From Bacillota bacterium (GTDB taxonomy: Bacteria > Bacillota > Clostridia > Oscillospirales > Oscillospiraceae): DNA of 64,000 nucleotides. A model generated the notes under the pieces. It saw nothing but the letters and a program-made list of their open reading frames with translations. It searched no databases and was not told the origin of the DNA. The position numbers and the translations under genes were made by a program. The stretch lies in the NCBI GenBank assembly GCA_030529825.1, contig JAUMWD010000003.1:119641-183640 (forward strand), in the 5' to 3' direction. Below are positions 17,538-25,600 of this stretch, in pieces (the first letter of the stretch is position 1; every line of letters begins with the position of its first letter).

Positions 17538-17802
17538 TGAGTGGCTTGAAAGCTCTGGTTACAGTGTGCTGCACAATCCCTTTCGCTGGGCATTTAATCC
17601 ATCGGGTAATCTTTGCGGTGTTTAGAGAAAACATGCAAATTCAGAACTTCATTCTACTGCAACATCGAATTTTTATTTAAACTCTCAATGGCCAAAGGAG
17701 AAAAAAGAACTCCTGATTAAATGGAGTGTAGATTGGGTGGCAGCTAACGGGGGTAATATTAAATATCAAACGAGGCCGGCAGGTAAAACTGGCGGCCATT
17801 AG
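17530..17802 (+). pseudogene. Frame with one internal stop
   Basis: A 90-codon frame overlapping the end of the HNH-like gene by 8 bases. It reads 'NEWLESSGYSVLHNPFRWAF', meets TAG at 17623, then continues 'NSQWPKEKKELLIKWSVDWV' to TAG at 17800. Apart from that one stop the frame is clean and protein-like, so it looks like a recently broken gene. Family not recognised. Confidence 0.45.
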
Positions 17803-17928
17803 TTTTATTGGACTAATCTTTCTGTATGACTGGGGATTTGATGTTATGCACAAAACCGATGGTGTTTTGCTGCTATATGAAAATATAATATGAAGTTAAG
17901 AGAACAGATGATATAAACGCAATGTAAA

Positions 17929-17958
17929 TTGCGCGACGGACGGAGTATGTGCTATAAT
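17929..17958 (+). promoter_or_regulatory. Sigma-A promoter
   Basis: TTGCGC and TATAAT with 18 bases between, 34 bases before the start of the chimeric gene. Confidence 0.65.
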
Positions 17959-17992
17959 AATGCCATACTTGATACATAACGAGGGTTATGCT

Positions 17993-18865
17993 ATGCATTA
18001 CCAGACAAGCCGAGCCGAACGGGCAAGCTACAGCGCCTACTTTGTCGGGCAGAATATCTTCTATATGCTGGTTACCGGCTTTATTGCCCTGTTTCTGATG
18101 AACCGCGGAATCAGTGAGGCGGCAATCGCAGGTGTTCTGCTGGCACCGAAAATCTGGGATGCGGTAAACGATCCGATTTTCGGCATCATTGTGGACCGGT
18201 CCCATCTGAAGGGCGGAAAATTCCTGCCCTGGCTGAAGCTTAGCTGGGTGCTTATTCCGGTTTTCACGGTGTTTCTTTTTGCGATGCCGGAGCATATCGG
18301 CTACGGAGCAAAGGTGGCCTGGGCGGCTACGGGCTATGTGCTGTGGTCCATGAGCTATACAGTCTGCGATGCGCCCATTTTTGCACTGCCTACGGCCATG
18401 ACGAGCAATGTGGACGAGCGTACATCCATCCTGTCCATAGGCCGCCTGTTCGCCACCATAACCAGCGTTGTGATAACGCTGGTGGTAGAGGCGGTTTATC
18501 TGTCCACGGGTTGGCTTCTGCTGGCCGTTGTGCTGTCTGCCGCTGCAATGGGGTGCATGCTGCCCATCCTGCTGCTTGCAATTCCGGTGCGTGTGATTGC
18601 AGTGCTTGTAAGAGTAAAGCTTGGCAGCCCAGTGCTGTACAGCGCTACACGCATCGGCAAGGGAGAAAAGCCCTTTAAGATGTACAAGTTCCGCAGTATG
18701 ACAAATGAGCGCGACGAAAACGGTGAGCTGCTGCCCGATGCACAGCGCATGACAAAGTTCGGAAGTTTCCTGCGCGCTACATCAGCAGACGAATTGCCCG
18801 AGCTGTTCGCAATTCTCAAGGGCGATATGGCGTTCATCGGACCGCGCCCCATGCCAATAAGCTAG
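17993..18865 (+). CDS. In-frame chimera: GPH/MFS transporter N-half plus sugar transferase core
   Basis: A 290-residue frame made of two unrelated parts. Residues 1 to about 188 are the first half (about six helices) of a sodium:sugar symporter of the GPH/MelB type ('AYFVGQNIFYMLVTGFIALF', 'KIWDAVNDPIFGIIVDRS'). From about 189 ('LPILLLAIPVRVIAVLV') the text is a polyprenyl-phosphate sugar-1-phosphate transferase: 'GSPVLYSATRIGKGEKPFKM', 'YKFRSMTNERDENGELLPD', 'DELPELFAILKGDMAFIGPRP', then a stop. The transferase lacks its N-terminal basic segment and about 60-80 C-terminal residues. Neither half looks functional alone, but a strong promoter and GAGGG site remain. Confidence 0.75.
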   Translation: MHYQTSRAERASYSAYFVGQNIFYMLVTGFIALFLMNRGISEAAIAGVLLAPKIWDAVNDPIFGIIVDRSHLKGGKFLPWLKLSWVLIPVFTVFLFAMPEHIGYGAKVAWAATGYVLWSMSYTVCDAPIFALPTAMTSNVDERTSILSIGRLFATITSVVITLVVEAVYLSTGWLLLAVVLSAAAMGCMLPILLLAIPVRVIAVLVRVKLGSPVLYSATRIGKGEKPFKMYKFRSMTNERDENGELLPDAQRMTKFGSFLRATSADELPELFAILKGDMAFIGPRPMPIS

Positions 18866-18874
18866 GAGTAAGCC

Positions 18875-19012
18875 ATGAAAGGGATATTCGACAATTTATT
18901 CGACTTTGACGGCGACGGCAGTCTGGACATTATTGAGCAGGCTGCGGAGCTTGCGTTTGTTGTGAATATTGCTAATGATAAAGAAAACGAGGACGATGAC
19001 GAGGACGAATAA
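18875..19012 (+). CDS. EF-hand-like mini-protein
   Basis: A 45-residue protein. Residues 8-20 'LFDFDGDGSLDIIEQ' form a single calcium-binding-type loop (D-x-D-G-D-G-x-x-D-x-x-E), and the C-terminus is a run of Glu and Asp. The ribosome site TAGGAG overlaps the stop of the chimera. Similar short DFDGDG proteins are common in Ruminococcaceae. Function unknown. Confidence 0.65.
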   Translation: MKGIFDNLFDFDGDGSLDIIEQAAELAFVVNIANDKENEDDDEDE

Positions 19013-19118
19013 ATATAAGCACTTGCTTTGGGATTATCAAGGACAGAATCTATGCTCCTCATGAGATTCCGAGTATACAAGCAGTCTCATTAACGAGGGA
19101 GATGAACGGAGGTACACT

Positions 19119-20144
19119 ATGCCACTGCAGATAATACACAAAGATATTACGACGATGGACTGCGATGCCATAGTCAATCCCACCGACAGCTATTTCTCGG
19201 GCGGCGGCGGAACGGACCGTGCGATACACACCGGGGCAGGGCCCGGGCTTTCTGCGGAATGCGAGCGCCTTGAGCCACTCAGCTTCGGCGAGGTTGCGGT
19301 AACGGGCGGATACAAGCTGCCCTGCAGATACATAATCCACACCATGGGTCCCGTATGGAACGGCGGATACAATTGCGAGAGCGTGCTGCTGCGCAGCTGC
19401 TATATGAACGCGCTTTTCAAGGCAAGCGAGCTGGGAGCAAAATCCATTGCGTTTCCCCTTATCTCCTCAGGCACCTTCGGTTTCCCCAAGGATAAGGTGC
19501 TGCGGATTGCCATAGACGCAATTTCCGACTACATATCCAACACGGACAAGGAAATCTTTGTAACCGTATGTGTTCACGACAGAGAAGCTTTTGTCCTGAG
19601 CAAGGAAATTGCTCTGAAGGAATACATTGACGAGCACACAAAGCCCCGCTTCAGATACGAGGCGCATACCGTTGCGATGGCACCCATGCATTCGTGTAAC
19701 GGACCTGAGGAGATGGATGCCTGCTGTGCAAGCTATAGCGTCTCCAGTATACCTACCGCAAAAGCACCCTCACGCGAAGACCTTTCCAAGTGGATTAAGA
19801 AGCAGGATGACACCTTTGCGGTGATGTTGCTGAAGCTCATTGACGAAAAGGGCATGACCGATGTGCAGTGCTACAAGAAGGCCAATGTAAGCAAGGGCAC
19901 CTTCTGGAAGATAAACAACGACCCCAATTACAGGCCCAGCAAGGCCACCGTGCTCGCCTTTGCCATTGCTCTGGAGCTGAGCATTGAGGAAACAGAACAG
20001 CTTCTGAGAACCGTGGGTCTGGCACTGTCCCACAGCAATCTGTTCGACCTCATAGTTGAGTTCTACATCACAAACGGCAACTACGATATCTACGAAATCA
20101 ACGCCGCCCTTTTCAAGTACGACCAGGTCTGCATCGGCTGCTGA
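19119..20144 (+). CDS. Macro-domain protein with C-terminal HTH-like domain
   Basis: A 341-residue protein. Residues 1-175 are a macro domain, the ADP-ribose-binding and often deacylating fold: 'CDAIVNPTD', 'GGGGTDRAIHTGAGP', 'SFGEVAVTGGYKLPCRYIIHTMGPVW' in parts, and 'AFPLISSGTFGFPKDKV'. Residues about 215-341 ('DLSKWIKKQDDTFAVMLLK', 'YKKANVSKGTFWKINNDPNY', 'PSKATVLAFAIALELSIEE') resemble an XRE-type helix-turn-helix followed by a helical tail. This fusion is known from Clostridia genomes. It heads a run with a VWA protein and an ADP-ribosylglycohydrolase. GGAGGT precedes the ATG. Confidence 0.85.
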   Translation: MPLQIIHKDITTMDCDAIVNPTDSYFSGGGGTDRAIHTGAGPGLSAECERLEPLSFGEVAVTGGYKLPCRYIIHTMGPVWNGGYNCESVLLRSCYMNALFKASELGAKSIAFPLISSGTFGFPKDKVLRIAIDAISDYISNTDKEIFVTVCVHDREAFVLSKEIALKEYIDEHTKPRFRYEAHTVAMAPMHSCNGPEEMDACCASYSVSSIPTAKAPSREDLSKWIKKQDDTFAVMLLKLIDEKGMTDVQCYKKANVSKGTFWKINNDPNYRPSKATVLAFAIALELSIEETEQLLRTVGLALSHSNLFDLIVEFYITNGNYDIYEINAALFKYDQVCIGC

Positions 20145-20248
20145 TGCGGTATCTCACTGAGAGACCAAAAGTTAAAATCAATCTCCTATAATAAGGCTGT
20201 AAGTCAGGCAAGGCTCACAGCCTTATAGAATTTTTAGGAGGATTTATT

Positions 20249-20872
20249 ATGAAAAACAACATCACCGAACTGGTATTCATCCTTGACAAGAGTGGCTCCA
20301 TGGCAGGTCTCGAGTCCGACACCATCGGCGGCTTCAACGCCATGATTGAGAAGCAGAAGAAGCTGGACGGCAGGTGCTATGTTTCCACCGTGCTGTTTTC
20401 CAACACGGCGGAGGTCATTCACGACCGCGTGGACATCAGCGAGGTAAAGCCTTTGACCGAAAAGGAGTATTCCACCTACGGCTGCACCGCGCTTTTGGAC
20501 GCCCTGGGCGGTGCAATCCACCACATCGGCAATGTCCATAAGTACGCACGCCCCGAGGATGTTCCCGAGCATACCATCTTTGTCATCACAACCGACGGCA
20601 TGGAAAACGCAAGCTGTCACTATTCCGACCGCGAGGTCAAGCAGATGATTAAAAAGGAAGAGGAAAAGTACGGCTGGGAGTTTCTGTTCCTCGCGGCGAA
20701 CATCGACGCAGTTGAGACCGCGGAGCGCTACGGTATCCGCAGGGAGAGAGCCGCAAACTACAACGCCACCAAGGAGGGAACGGGTGCTATGTATGCCTGC
20801 ATGAGCATGGCGGTTGAAAGCATTCGCAGTGCTGATGATCTTCAGGACAACTGGGCAGATGAGCTTATTTAA
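20249..20872 (+). CDS. Von Willebrand factor A-domain protein
   Basis: A 207-residue, single-domain VWA protein without signal peptide, so cytoplasmic. The metal-ion-dependent adhesion site is complete: 'FILDKSGSM' (DxSxS), a Thr in 'YGCTALLDAL' and Asp in 'FVITTDGMENAS'. VWA domains hold protein partners through a metal. It follows the macro gene by 104 bases, including an inverted repeat AAGGCTGT/ACAGCCTT (20192-20224), and precedes the glycohydrolase by 14 bases. Confidence 0.9.
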   Translation: MKNNITELVFILDKSGSMAGLESDTIGGFNAMIEKQKKLDGRCYVSTVLFSNTAEVIHDRVDISEVKPLTEKEYSTYGCTALLDALGGAIHHIGNVHKYARPEDVPEHTIFVITTDGMENASCHYSDREVKQMIKKEEEKYGWEFLFLAANIDAVETAERYGIRRERAANYNATKEGTGAMYACMSMAVESIRSADDLQDNWADELI

Positions 20873-20886
20873 CAGGGAGCAAGAAA

Positions 20887-21921
20887 ATGACCGATTATAT
20901 TAAAGGCAGCATTTGGGGGCTCATTGTGGGCGATGCACTGGGAGTACCCGTGGAGTTTGAGGACAGGGAGGCATTAAAGCAGAATCCCGTTACGGGTATG
21001 AGGGGCTACGGCACCTATAATCTGCCCGAGGGCACATGGTCTGATGACAGCAGTATGACGCTTTGCACCATTGCCGCCCTCTGCAAGGGCAAAATCGACT
21101 GCGAGGACATAATGTCAAGATTCGCGGCATGGCGCTATAAGGGCAGATATACCCCCTACGGCAGGTGCTTTGACTGCGGCGGCACAACAAAGCGCGCCAT
21201 TGAAAAATACCGCCGCGGCATACTTGCCGAGGAGTGTGGCGGAATGGACGAACGGGATAACGGCAACGGCGCGCTTATGCGCATTCTGCCCGTGGTGCTG
21301 TACCAGTTTGAAAAGTATCAGCATTTTAAATGCTGCGACCGCCATGCCATCATTAAGCCAATCTGCAGAGTGGCAGCTCTTACCCACGTACATCCTATAA
21401 ATCAGATAGGCTGTGCCTTATATGCGCAGCTGCTGGGCGAGCTCATTAACTACAAGCATTACAATGAACCCACAAAGCCCTGCGACAACTTGTTTGATGT
21501 GGTGGCTTTGGCAATGAAAGGCGATTTCCGTTGGCGTGCTGACTGGAATTTTGGCCGCCGCAGTTATGGTACGAGTAAACATCAGCGCCCCTATAGCCGT
21601 CTTAAAGATATCCGAGCCTTTGCGGCCTTGCCCGAGGAGGAGATTAAAAGCGGCGGCTATGTTGTCAACACCCTTGAGGCGGCAATATGGTGCTTCCTGA
21701 ATACCGAAAGCTACGCCGATTGTGTGCTGAAGGCGGTAAACCTGGGCAACGATACCGATACCACCGCTGCTGTTGCAGGTGCAATAGCCGGTGCGTACTA
21801 CGGCAGTTCAGCCATTCCCGCCGAATGGCTGAACTGCCTCGCAAGAAAAGAATGGCTTGCGGGAATGATAGACAAATTCGAAAAAATCTGCGTCGGCATG
21901 CGATGCGGAGATGCTGAATAA
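20887..21921 (+). CDS. ADP-ribosylglycohydrolase (DraG family)
   Basis: A 344-residue DraG-family enzyme, which removes ADP-ribose from proteins or small molecules with two magnesium ions. The sites are present: 'GLIVGDALGVPVEF', 'GTWSDDSSMTLCTI' (first metal ligands), 'DNGNGALMRILP', and C-terminal 'VNLGNDTDTTAAVAGAIAGAYYG' (second metal ligands). A short insertion around residues 190-240 ('WRADWNFGRRSYGTSKHQRPY') distinguishes it. It is 14 bases after the VWA gene, so both are one transcript. Confidence 0.9.
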   Translation: MTDYIKGSIWGLIVGDALGVPVEFEDREALKQNPVTGMRGYGTYNLPEGTWSDDSSMTLCTIAALCKGKIDCEDIMSRFAAWRYKGRYTPYGRCFDCGGTTKRAIEKYRRGILAEECGGMDERDNGNGALMRILPVVLYQFEKYQHFKCCDRHAIIKPICRVAALTHVHPINQIGCALYAQLLGELINYKHYNEPTKPCDNLFDVVALAMKGDFRWRADWNFGRRSYGTSKHQRPYSRLKDIRAFAALPEEEIKSGGYVVNTLEAAIWCFLNTESYADCVLKAVNLGNDTDTTAAVAGAIAGAYYGSSAIPAEWLNCLARKEWLAGMIDKFEKICVGMRCGDAE

Positions 21922-22012
21922 GCCGTACACCGTCGCTGACTATGAAGGCCCTTCGGCCGGCAGCCGGATTTTTACCCTTATCCGCGGCTGCATCGAAAAG
22001 CACGGCAAATAA
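21911..22012 (+). CDS. Short overlapping frame of unknown status
   Basis: A 33-residue frame from ATG 21911, overlapping the end of the glycohydrolase by 11 bases. It reads 'NKPYTVADYEGPSAGSRIF' and ends 'CIEKHGK'. The protein-like text could be the remaining C-terminus of a lost gene or a small partner. The ribosome site is weak. Confidence 0.35.
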   Translation: MLNKPYTVADYEGPSAGSRIFTLIRGCIEKHGK

Positions 22013-22079
22013 TATGTTTGACATCGAGCTGCGCCTTTGCTATTATATCGCACGGACATTTCAGCAAAGGAGAAAGCAT

Positions 22080-22277
22080 ATGGAGAAATTTGTTCCCTAT
22101 GAGAAGCTCTCGAAGAAAAAGCAGCGTGAGCTCAATGCCATGAAGCGCGGAAGCTGGGGCGGCCTCAATCCCGTAACCCGCAAGAGCGCAAACCCGAAAG
22201 CATATAACAGAAAAACGGCTCGAAGCCGGAAATTTGATTCCGACTTTGAGCCGTTTTGCTATGCTTTATCAAGATAA
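22080..22277 (+). CDS. Small basic protein (65 aa)
   Basis: ATG 22080 follows AAAGGAG. The text 'KFVPYEKLSKKKQRELNAMK' and 'WGGLNPVTRKSANPKAYNRK' is a recurrent small-protein family in Clostridia, of unknown function. The last 20 residues do not fit the family and run through a hairpin AAAACGGCTC / GAGCCGTTTT (22212-22257), so the natural 3' end may have been replaced by a terminator-like sequence. Confidence 0.6.
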   Translation: MEKFVPYEKLSKKKQRELNAMKRGSWGGLNPVTRKSANPKAYNRKTARSRKFDSDFEPFCYALSR

Positions 22278-22494
22278 TACTACATCTAATCCAATTGCAA
22301 TGGCAACATTCATTATTTTCATTCTCGGCACCGTTCTCCTGCCCATGAGCCCCGGCTCCATAATCTGGCCCAGCGAATACATTGTTATCGCAGCCCTTTA
22401 CATTTTAGGTGTAATACTGTATCTGCGCCGTGACAATAGCATCACCGTTGAGGATCAGAAGAAGATGATTATCGGTGAGCCGAAAGAAGTATAA
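22261..22494 (+). CDS. Small two-helix membrane protein
   Basis: A frame of 77 residues with two hydrophobic segments ('MATFIIFILGTVLLPM' and 'YIVIAALYILGVILYL') and a charged C-terminus. The start is uncertain: neither ATG 22261 nor ATG 22300 has a clear ribosome site. It overlaps the previous gene by 17 bases. Confidence 0.4.
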   Translation: MLYQDNTTSNPIAMATFIIFILGTVLLPMSPGSIIWPSEYIVIAALYILGVILYLRRDNSITVEDQKKMIIGEPKEV

Positions 22495-22539
22495 GTATTG
22501 TAAAATGCAAATAAATCATTTTTAGAAAGGAGAAACCCT

Positions 22540-22831
22540 ATGTTTACCAAAAACGCTACTGCCACCCCTCAAGAAAGTTATGTGCAGCCCGCCTACTTAT
22601 CTGCAGCTGCAGCCCATCAAGCCTGACCAAAAAGAGCTCTCCGAGATGACTGTGGAAGAGGCTGAGAAGTATGCCGCAGAAGGGCAATTTGCTCCCGGCT
22701 CCATGCTTCCCAAAGTCCGAGCAGCAGTGCGTTTCGCCCGCTCCAAGCCAAATCGTCGCGCAATTATTAGTTCTCTCGATAAGGCCACCCTGGCAATGTC
22801 CGGGGAGAGCGGCACTGTGATAAAAGGATAA
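22540..22831 (+). pseudogene. Carbamate kinase C-terminal remnant behind an unrelated start
   Basis: ATG 22540 has a good AAAGGAG site but its frame stops after 28 residues. The +1 frame then carries 'KPDQKELSEMTVEEAEKYAA', 'GQFAPGSMLPKVRAAVRFA' and 'RRAIISSLDKATLAM', the C-terminal ~65 residues of carbamate kinase (ArcC). The N-terminal ~240 residues, with the ATP and carbamate sites, are missing. The gene cannot be functional. Confidence 0.7.
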
Positions 22832-22962
22832 ATGTTATACTGCACACTTGGCAGATGTAAAACACAGCTTCCGGGTGTGAAGAATAATCAGCTTATACCA
22901 AAGCTCCCGATGAGCACGCCGAAAGTATGGCGGCAGTATTAAAGCTCCGTGCTGAAAAGCTA

Positions 22963-23021
22963 ATCGGTGTAGACATTTGAGCCTGTGTATTCAGGAATTC
23001 AAGGTCTGCACCGATTTTTTG
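22963..23021 (+). terminator. Long-loop terminator
   Basis: ATCGGTGTAGAC pairs with GTCTGCACCGAT (one wobble) over a 29-base loop and is followed by T6. Bases 22832-22962 hold no recognisable gene. Confidence 0.6.
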
Positions 23022-23113
23022 TATATATTACAGCGCAAAACGTGTATAAAGCACTTGACCAAGTAGGTAAAATTTATTAAAATTGGTTATAAAGTCAGTA
23101 AAGGAGTGAGGAT

Positions 23114-24082
23114 ATGGGCATAAAAGAAATAGCCGAGGCGGCAGGAGTATCGCAGGCGACCGTATCGAATGTACTTAATGGCCGCAAAAACGTGGGTGAA
23201 GAAACACGCAAACGAGTTCTTGAGATTTGTGAGGAGCTGGGCTATGAGGGTTTGGCAAAGCATCGCCATGTTGACAAAAACCGCACCATACTGTTTAATT
23301 TTTCTGATTTTGACCGCCAGTTTTATCTGAAAATAATTCAGGGCATAAGCGATTGTGCCTACGCAAACGACTATGATCTTATCATTTGCACATCTCGCTC
23401 CTGCGAGCGCTTCATGTCGAAAAAAATCACCAGCGGATGTATCATGCTTGACCGCCATTGCCCCGACCAGCTGCTTTGGGATAGTGCGGAGAGAGACTAT
23501 CCCATACTTGCAATGGACAGAATTATGGACCAGCGCTGTATAAAAAGCCTGGTCGTCAACAACTACAAGCCCATGGCCGAGCTGACAGAGGAGCTCGTTG
23601 CCCGCGGCTACCGGTCCTTTGCCTTCCTTGCGGGCCTTGATACCAGCGATACGCAGGAACGCTTTAAGGCGTTTAAAAATGTGCTTGAAAAACACAATAT
23701 TCCATTTAACCGTTCTGACTACCTGCTCGGAGACTTTCGGGAAAAGAGTGGCTATAAGGCAGCAAAGCTTATGATGCTTTCCGAAAAGCTTCCGCAGGCG
23801 CTGGTATGTGCAAATGACAATATGGCTATCGGTGCCATGCGCGCTTTCCGCGAGGGCGGAATCAGAGTTCCCCAGGATATCGCGGTTACGGGCTTTGACG
23901 GCACGCCCCTTGCAGCAGAGCTGGATCTTACCACCGTGGATATTCCCAATTACGAGCGCGGCTATCTTGCGGCGCAGCAGCTTATTGCTCTGCTTGAAGG
24001 CAGCGAAGATTACAGCACATTTATGCTGTCGGCATCGGTGCATTTGAGGGGCTCTGTGCTTACAAAATGTCCTCAAAAGTGA
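23114..24082 (+). CDS. LacI-family transcriptional regulator
   Basis: A 322-residue repressor-type protein. Residues 1-50 are the LacI helix-turn-helix ('IKEIAEAAGVSQATVSNVLN') and hinge, followed by a periplasmic-binding-like effector domain ('RTILFNFSDFDRQFYLKIIQG', 'FAFLAGLDTSD', 'ALVCANDNMAIGAMRA', 'VTGFDGTPLA'). It stands directly upstream of and co-oriented with a disaccharide uptake and phosphorolysis operon, so that operon is its likely target, with the imported sugar or its phosphate as effector. Confidence 0.9.
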   Translation: MGIKEIAEAAGVSQATVSNVLNGRKNVGEETRKRVLEICEELGYEGLAKHRHVDKNRTILFNFSDFDRQFYLKIIQGISDCAYANDYDLIICTSRSCERFMSKKITSGCIMLDRHCPDQLLWDSAERDYPILAMDRIMDQRCIKSLVVNNYKPMAELTEELVARGYRSFAFLAGLDTSDTQERFKAFKNVLEKHNIPFNRSDYLLGDFREKSGYKAAKLMMLSEKLPQALVCANDNMAIGAMRAFREGGIRVPQDIAVTGFDGTPLAAELDLTTVDIPNYERGYLAAQQLIALLEGSEDYSTFMLSASVHLRGSVLTKCPQK

Positions 24083-24091
24083 TGCGTCATA

Positions 24092-24133
24092 AAATTACCT
24101 CAATTTTTACTAAAATATTGAGGTAAATTTTTT
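24092..24133 (+). terminator. Intrinsic terminator after the regulator
   Basis: AATTACCTCAAT pairs with ATTGAGGTAAATT and is followed by a T run. It separates the regulator from the transport operon. Confidence 0.8.
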
Positions 24134-24180
24134 GCGATTTAAGTAAAATAATGCTGTTATTCATCCTATTTAGACAATCG

Positions 24181-24276
24181 CGAATACGGTGATTTGGGTA
24201 TATCAGAGAAAAAAACGGACATGTATATACAAAACGGTGCTCATGGTATAGCATAGTATACAGATAGCCGTATTCG
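24181..24276. promoter_or_regulatory. Inverted 9-mer pair upstream of the sugar operon
   Basis: CGAATACGG (24181-24189) and CCGTATTCG (24268-24276) are exact reverse complements about 78 bases apart in the leader of the binding-protein gene. Two distant sites could support looping by a tetrameric LacI-type protein. No clean -35/-10 pair was settled on. Confidence 0.35.
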
Positions 24277-24312
24277 GCTTACGGAAAAACTATATTATTT
24301 GGAGGATAACTT

Positions 24313-25536
24313 ATGAAGAAGTTTGCAAAAGTCATTGCTCTGATGCTTACTCTCTGCATGGTATTCTGCCTCTGCGCCTGCGGTGCAGACAAGGACACCA
24401 AGTCCGAGAAGAAGATTACAATTTTCCAGCAGAAGGCTGAAATTGCAGAGCAGCTCCAGGCACTTGCCAAAGAGTATACCAAGGAAACCGGCGTTGAAGT
24501 CGAAGTCTGGGCACAGGCAGGCGATGATTACTACGCCAACCTGAAGACCAGCCTCTCCAGCGAGTCCGGTCCCACCATCTTCACCCTGAACTCTGACGCA
24601 GAGATCACCGAGGTTAAGGATTACCTCGCAGACCTCTTCGCACTCAGCTTCATCGGCGATATCGACAGCACCCTTCTTGCTGTCCGCGATGAAAAGACCG
24701 TAGGCATCCCCATGACCGCAGAGGGCTTCGGCCTTGTTTACAATGCCGATCTCGTTGATCCCGCTGCACTCACCGATATGGACGCCCTTTGCGCAATGAT
24801 CGCAGAGAACGGCAAGGGCCTCACCACCGTAGGTCTCTCCCAGGAAGACTACTTCCTTGCAGGTCATATGTTCAACTTCCCGTTTGCACTGCAGAAGGAT
24901 CCCGTTGCATTCTGCCAGCAGGTAATGGCAGGCGAGGTTAAGCTCGCCGACGTTCCCGAGTTCCAGCAGTACGCAAAGCTTCTCTCCGCAATCCGTGCAA
25001 ATCAGGTAAACCCCGTTGAGGTTACCTATGATAACAACTGCGGCGACTTCGCCACCGGCAAGACCGCAATGGTACATCAGGGCAACTGGGCATACGGCGT
25101 TATCAAAGACTTTGAGCCCGCATTCGAAATGGGCATCACCGGCGTCCCCATCAACGGCAACGACAAGATCGCCGTCGGCGTTCCCAGCGTATGGGCTGTA
25201 AACGCAGACGCATCCGACGAAGAGCAGCAGCTGGCAATGGACTTCCTGAACTGGCTCTACACCTCCGAAACCGGCATCCACTACATGATGGACGAGTTCG
25301 GCTTCATCCCCGTTGTCAAGGGCATGGAAAATGAGAACATGGATCCCCTCTCCGCAGCAGTTGCAGAGAAGATTTCCACCGGCGATATTCTGCCCTGGAC
25401 CTTCAACACCGAATGGCCTGCAGGCATCATCAGCGTTGACCTGGCACCCATCACTCAGGAGTTCTTCACCTCTGACATGAGCGAGGCTGACTTCCTGAAC
25501 GCAATCAACGACGCATTCCTGAAGTACGCCGAGTAA
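24313..25536 (+). CDS. Sugar ABC transporter substrate-binding lipoprotein
   Basis: A 407-residue family 1 solute-binding protein. The signal peptide (residues 1-23) ends in the lipobox LCAC, so the mature protein is lipid-anchored outside. Typical text follows: 'KITIFQQKAEIAEQLQALA', 'TIFTLNSDAEITEV', 'GIPMTAEGFGLVYN', 'AVWGNWAYG'-like 'HQGNWAYGVI' and 'PLSAAVAEKI'. Codon use is strongly biased, as expected for an abundant protein. It is the first gene of a disaccharide operon; a hairpin after its stop should raise its level over the permeases. Confidence 0.92.
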   Translation: MKKFAKVIALMLTLCMVFCLCACGADKDTKSEKKITIFQQKAEIAEQLQALAKEYTKETGVEVEVWAQAGDDYYANLKTSLSSESGPTIFTLNSDAEITEVKDYLADLFALSFIGDIDSTLLAVRDEKTVGIPMTAEGFGLVYNADLVDPAALTDMDALCAMIAENGKGLTTVGLSQEDYFLAGHMFNFPFALQKDPVAFCQQVMAGEVKLADVPEFQQYAKLLSAIRANQVNPVEVTYDNNCGDFATGKTAMVHQGNWAYGVIKDFEPAFEMGITGVPINGNDKIAVGVPSVWAVNADASDEEQQLAMDFLNWLYTSETGIHYMMDEFGFIPVVKGMENENMDPLSAAVAEKISTGDILPWTFNTEWPAGIISVDLAPITQEFFTSDMSEADFLNAINDAFLKYAE

Positions 25537-25552
25537 TTGAAACTGTTAATAA

Positions 25553-25579
25553 GAGACCGTCGCCTATGGCGGCGGTCTC
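25553..25579 (+). promoter_or_regulatory. Intercistronic hairpin
   Basis: GAGACCGTCGCC / GGCGGCGGTCTC with a 3-base loop, between binding protein and permease, without a T run. Such hairpins protect upstream mRNA or cause partial termination, giving more binding protein than permease. Confidence 0.6.
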
Positions 25580-25600
25580 GGTATATATGGAGTTTTGCCA

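Noticed and set aside
22212-22257. Stem AAAACGGCTC / GAGCCGTTTT as a separate terminator
   Set aside because: It overlaps the 3' end of a small coding frame; recorded there instead because its role is unclear.
23087-24076. Long minus-strand frame opposite the LacI regulator
   Set aside because: Antisense to a full LacI gene; no family match.
24295-25281. Long minus-strand frame opposite the binding lipoprotein
   Set aside because: Arises from the strong codon bias of the real gene.
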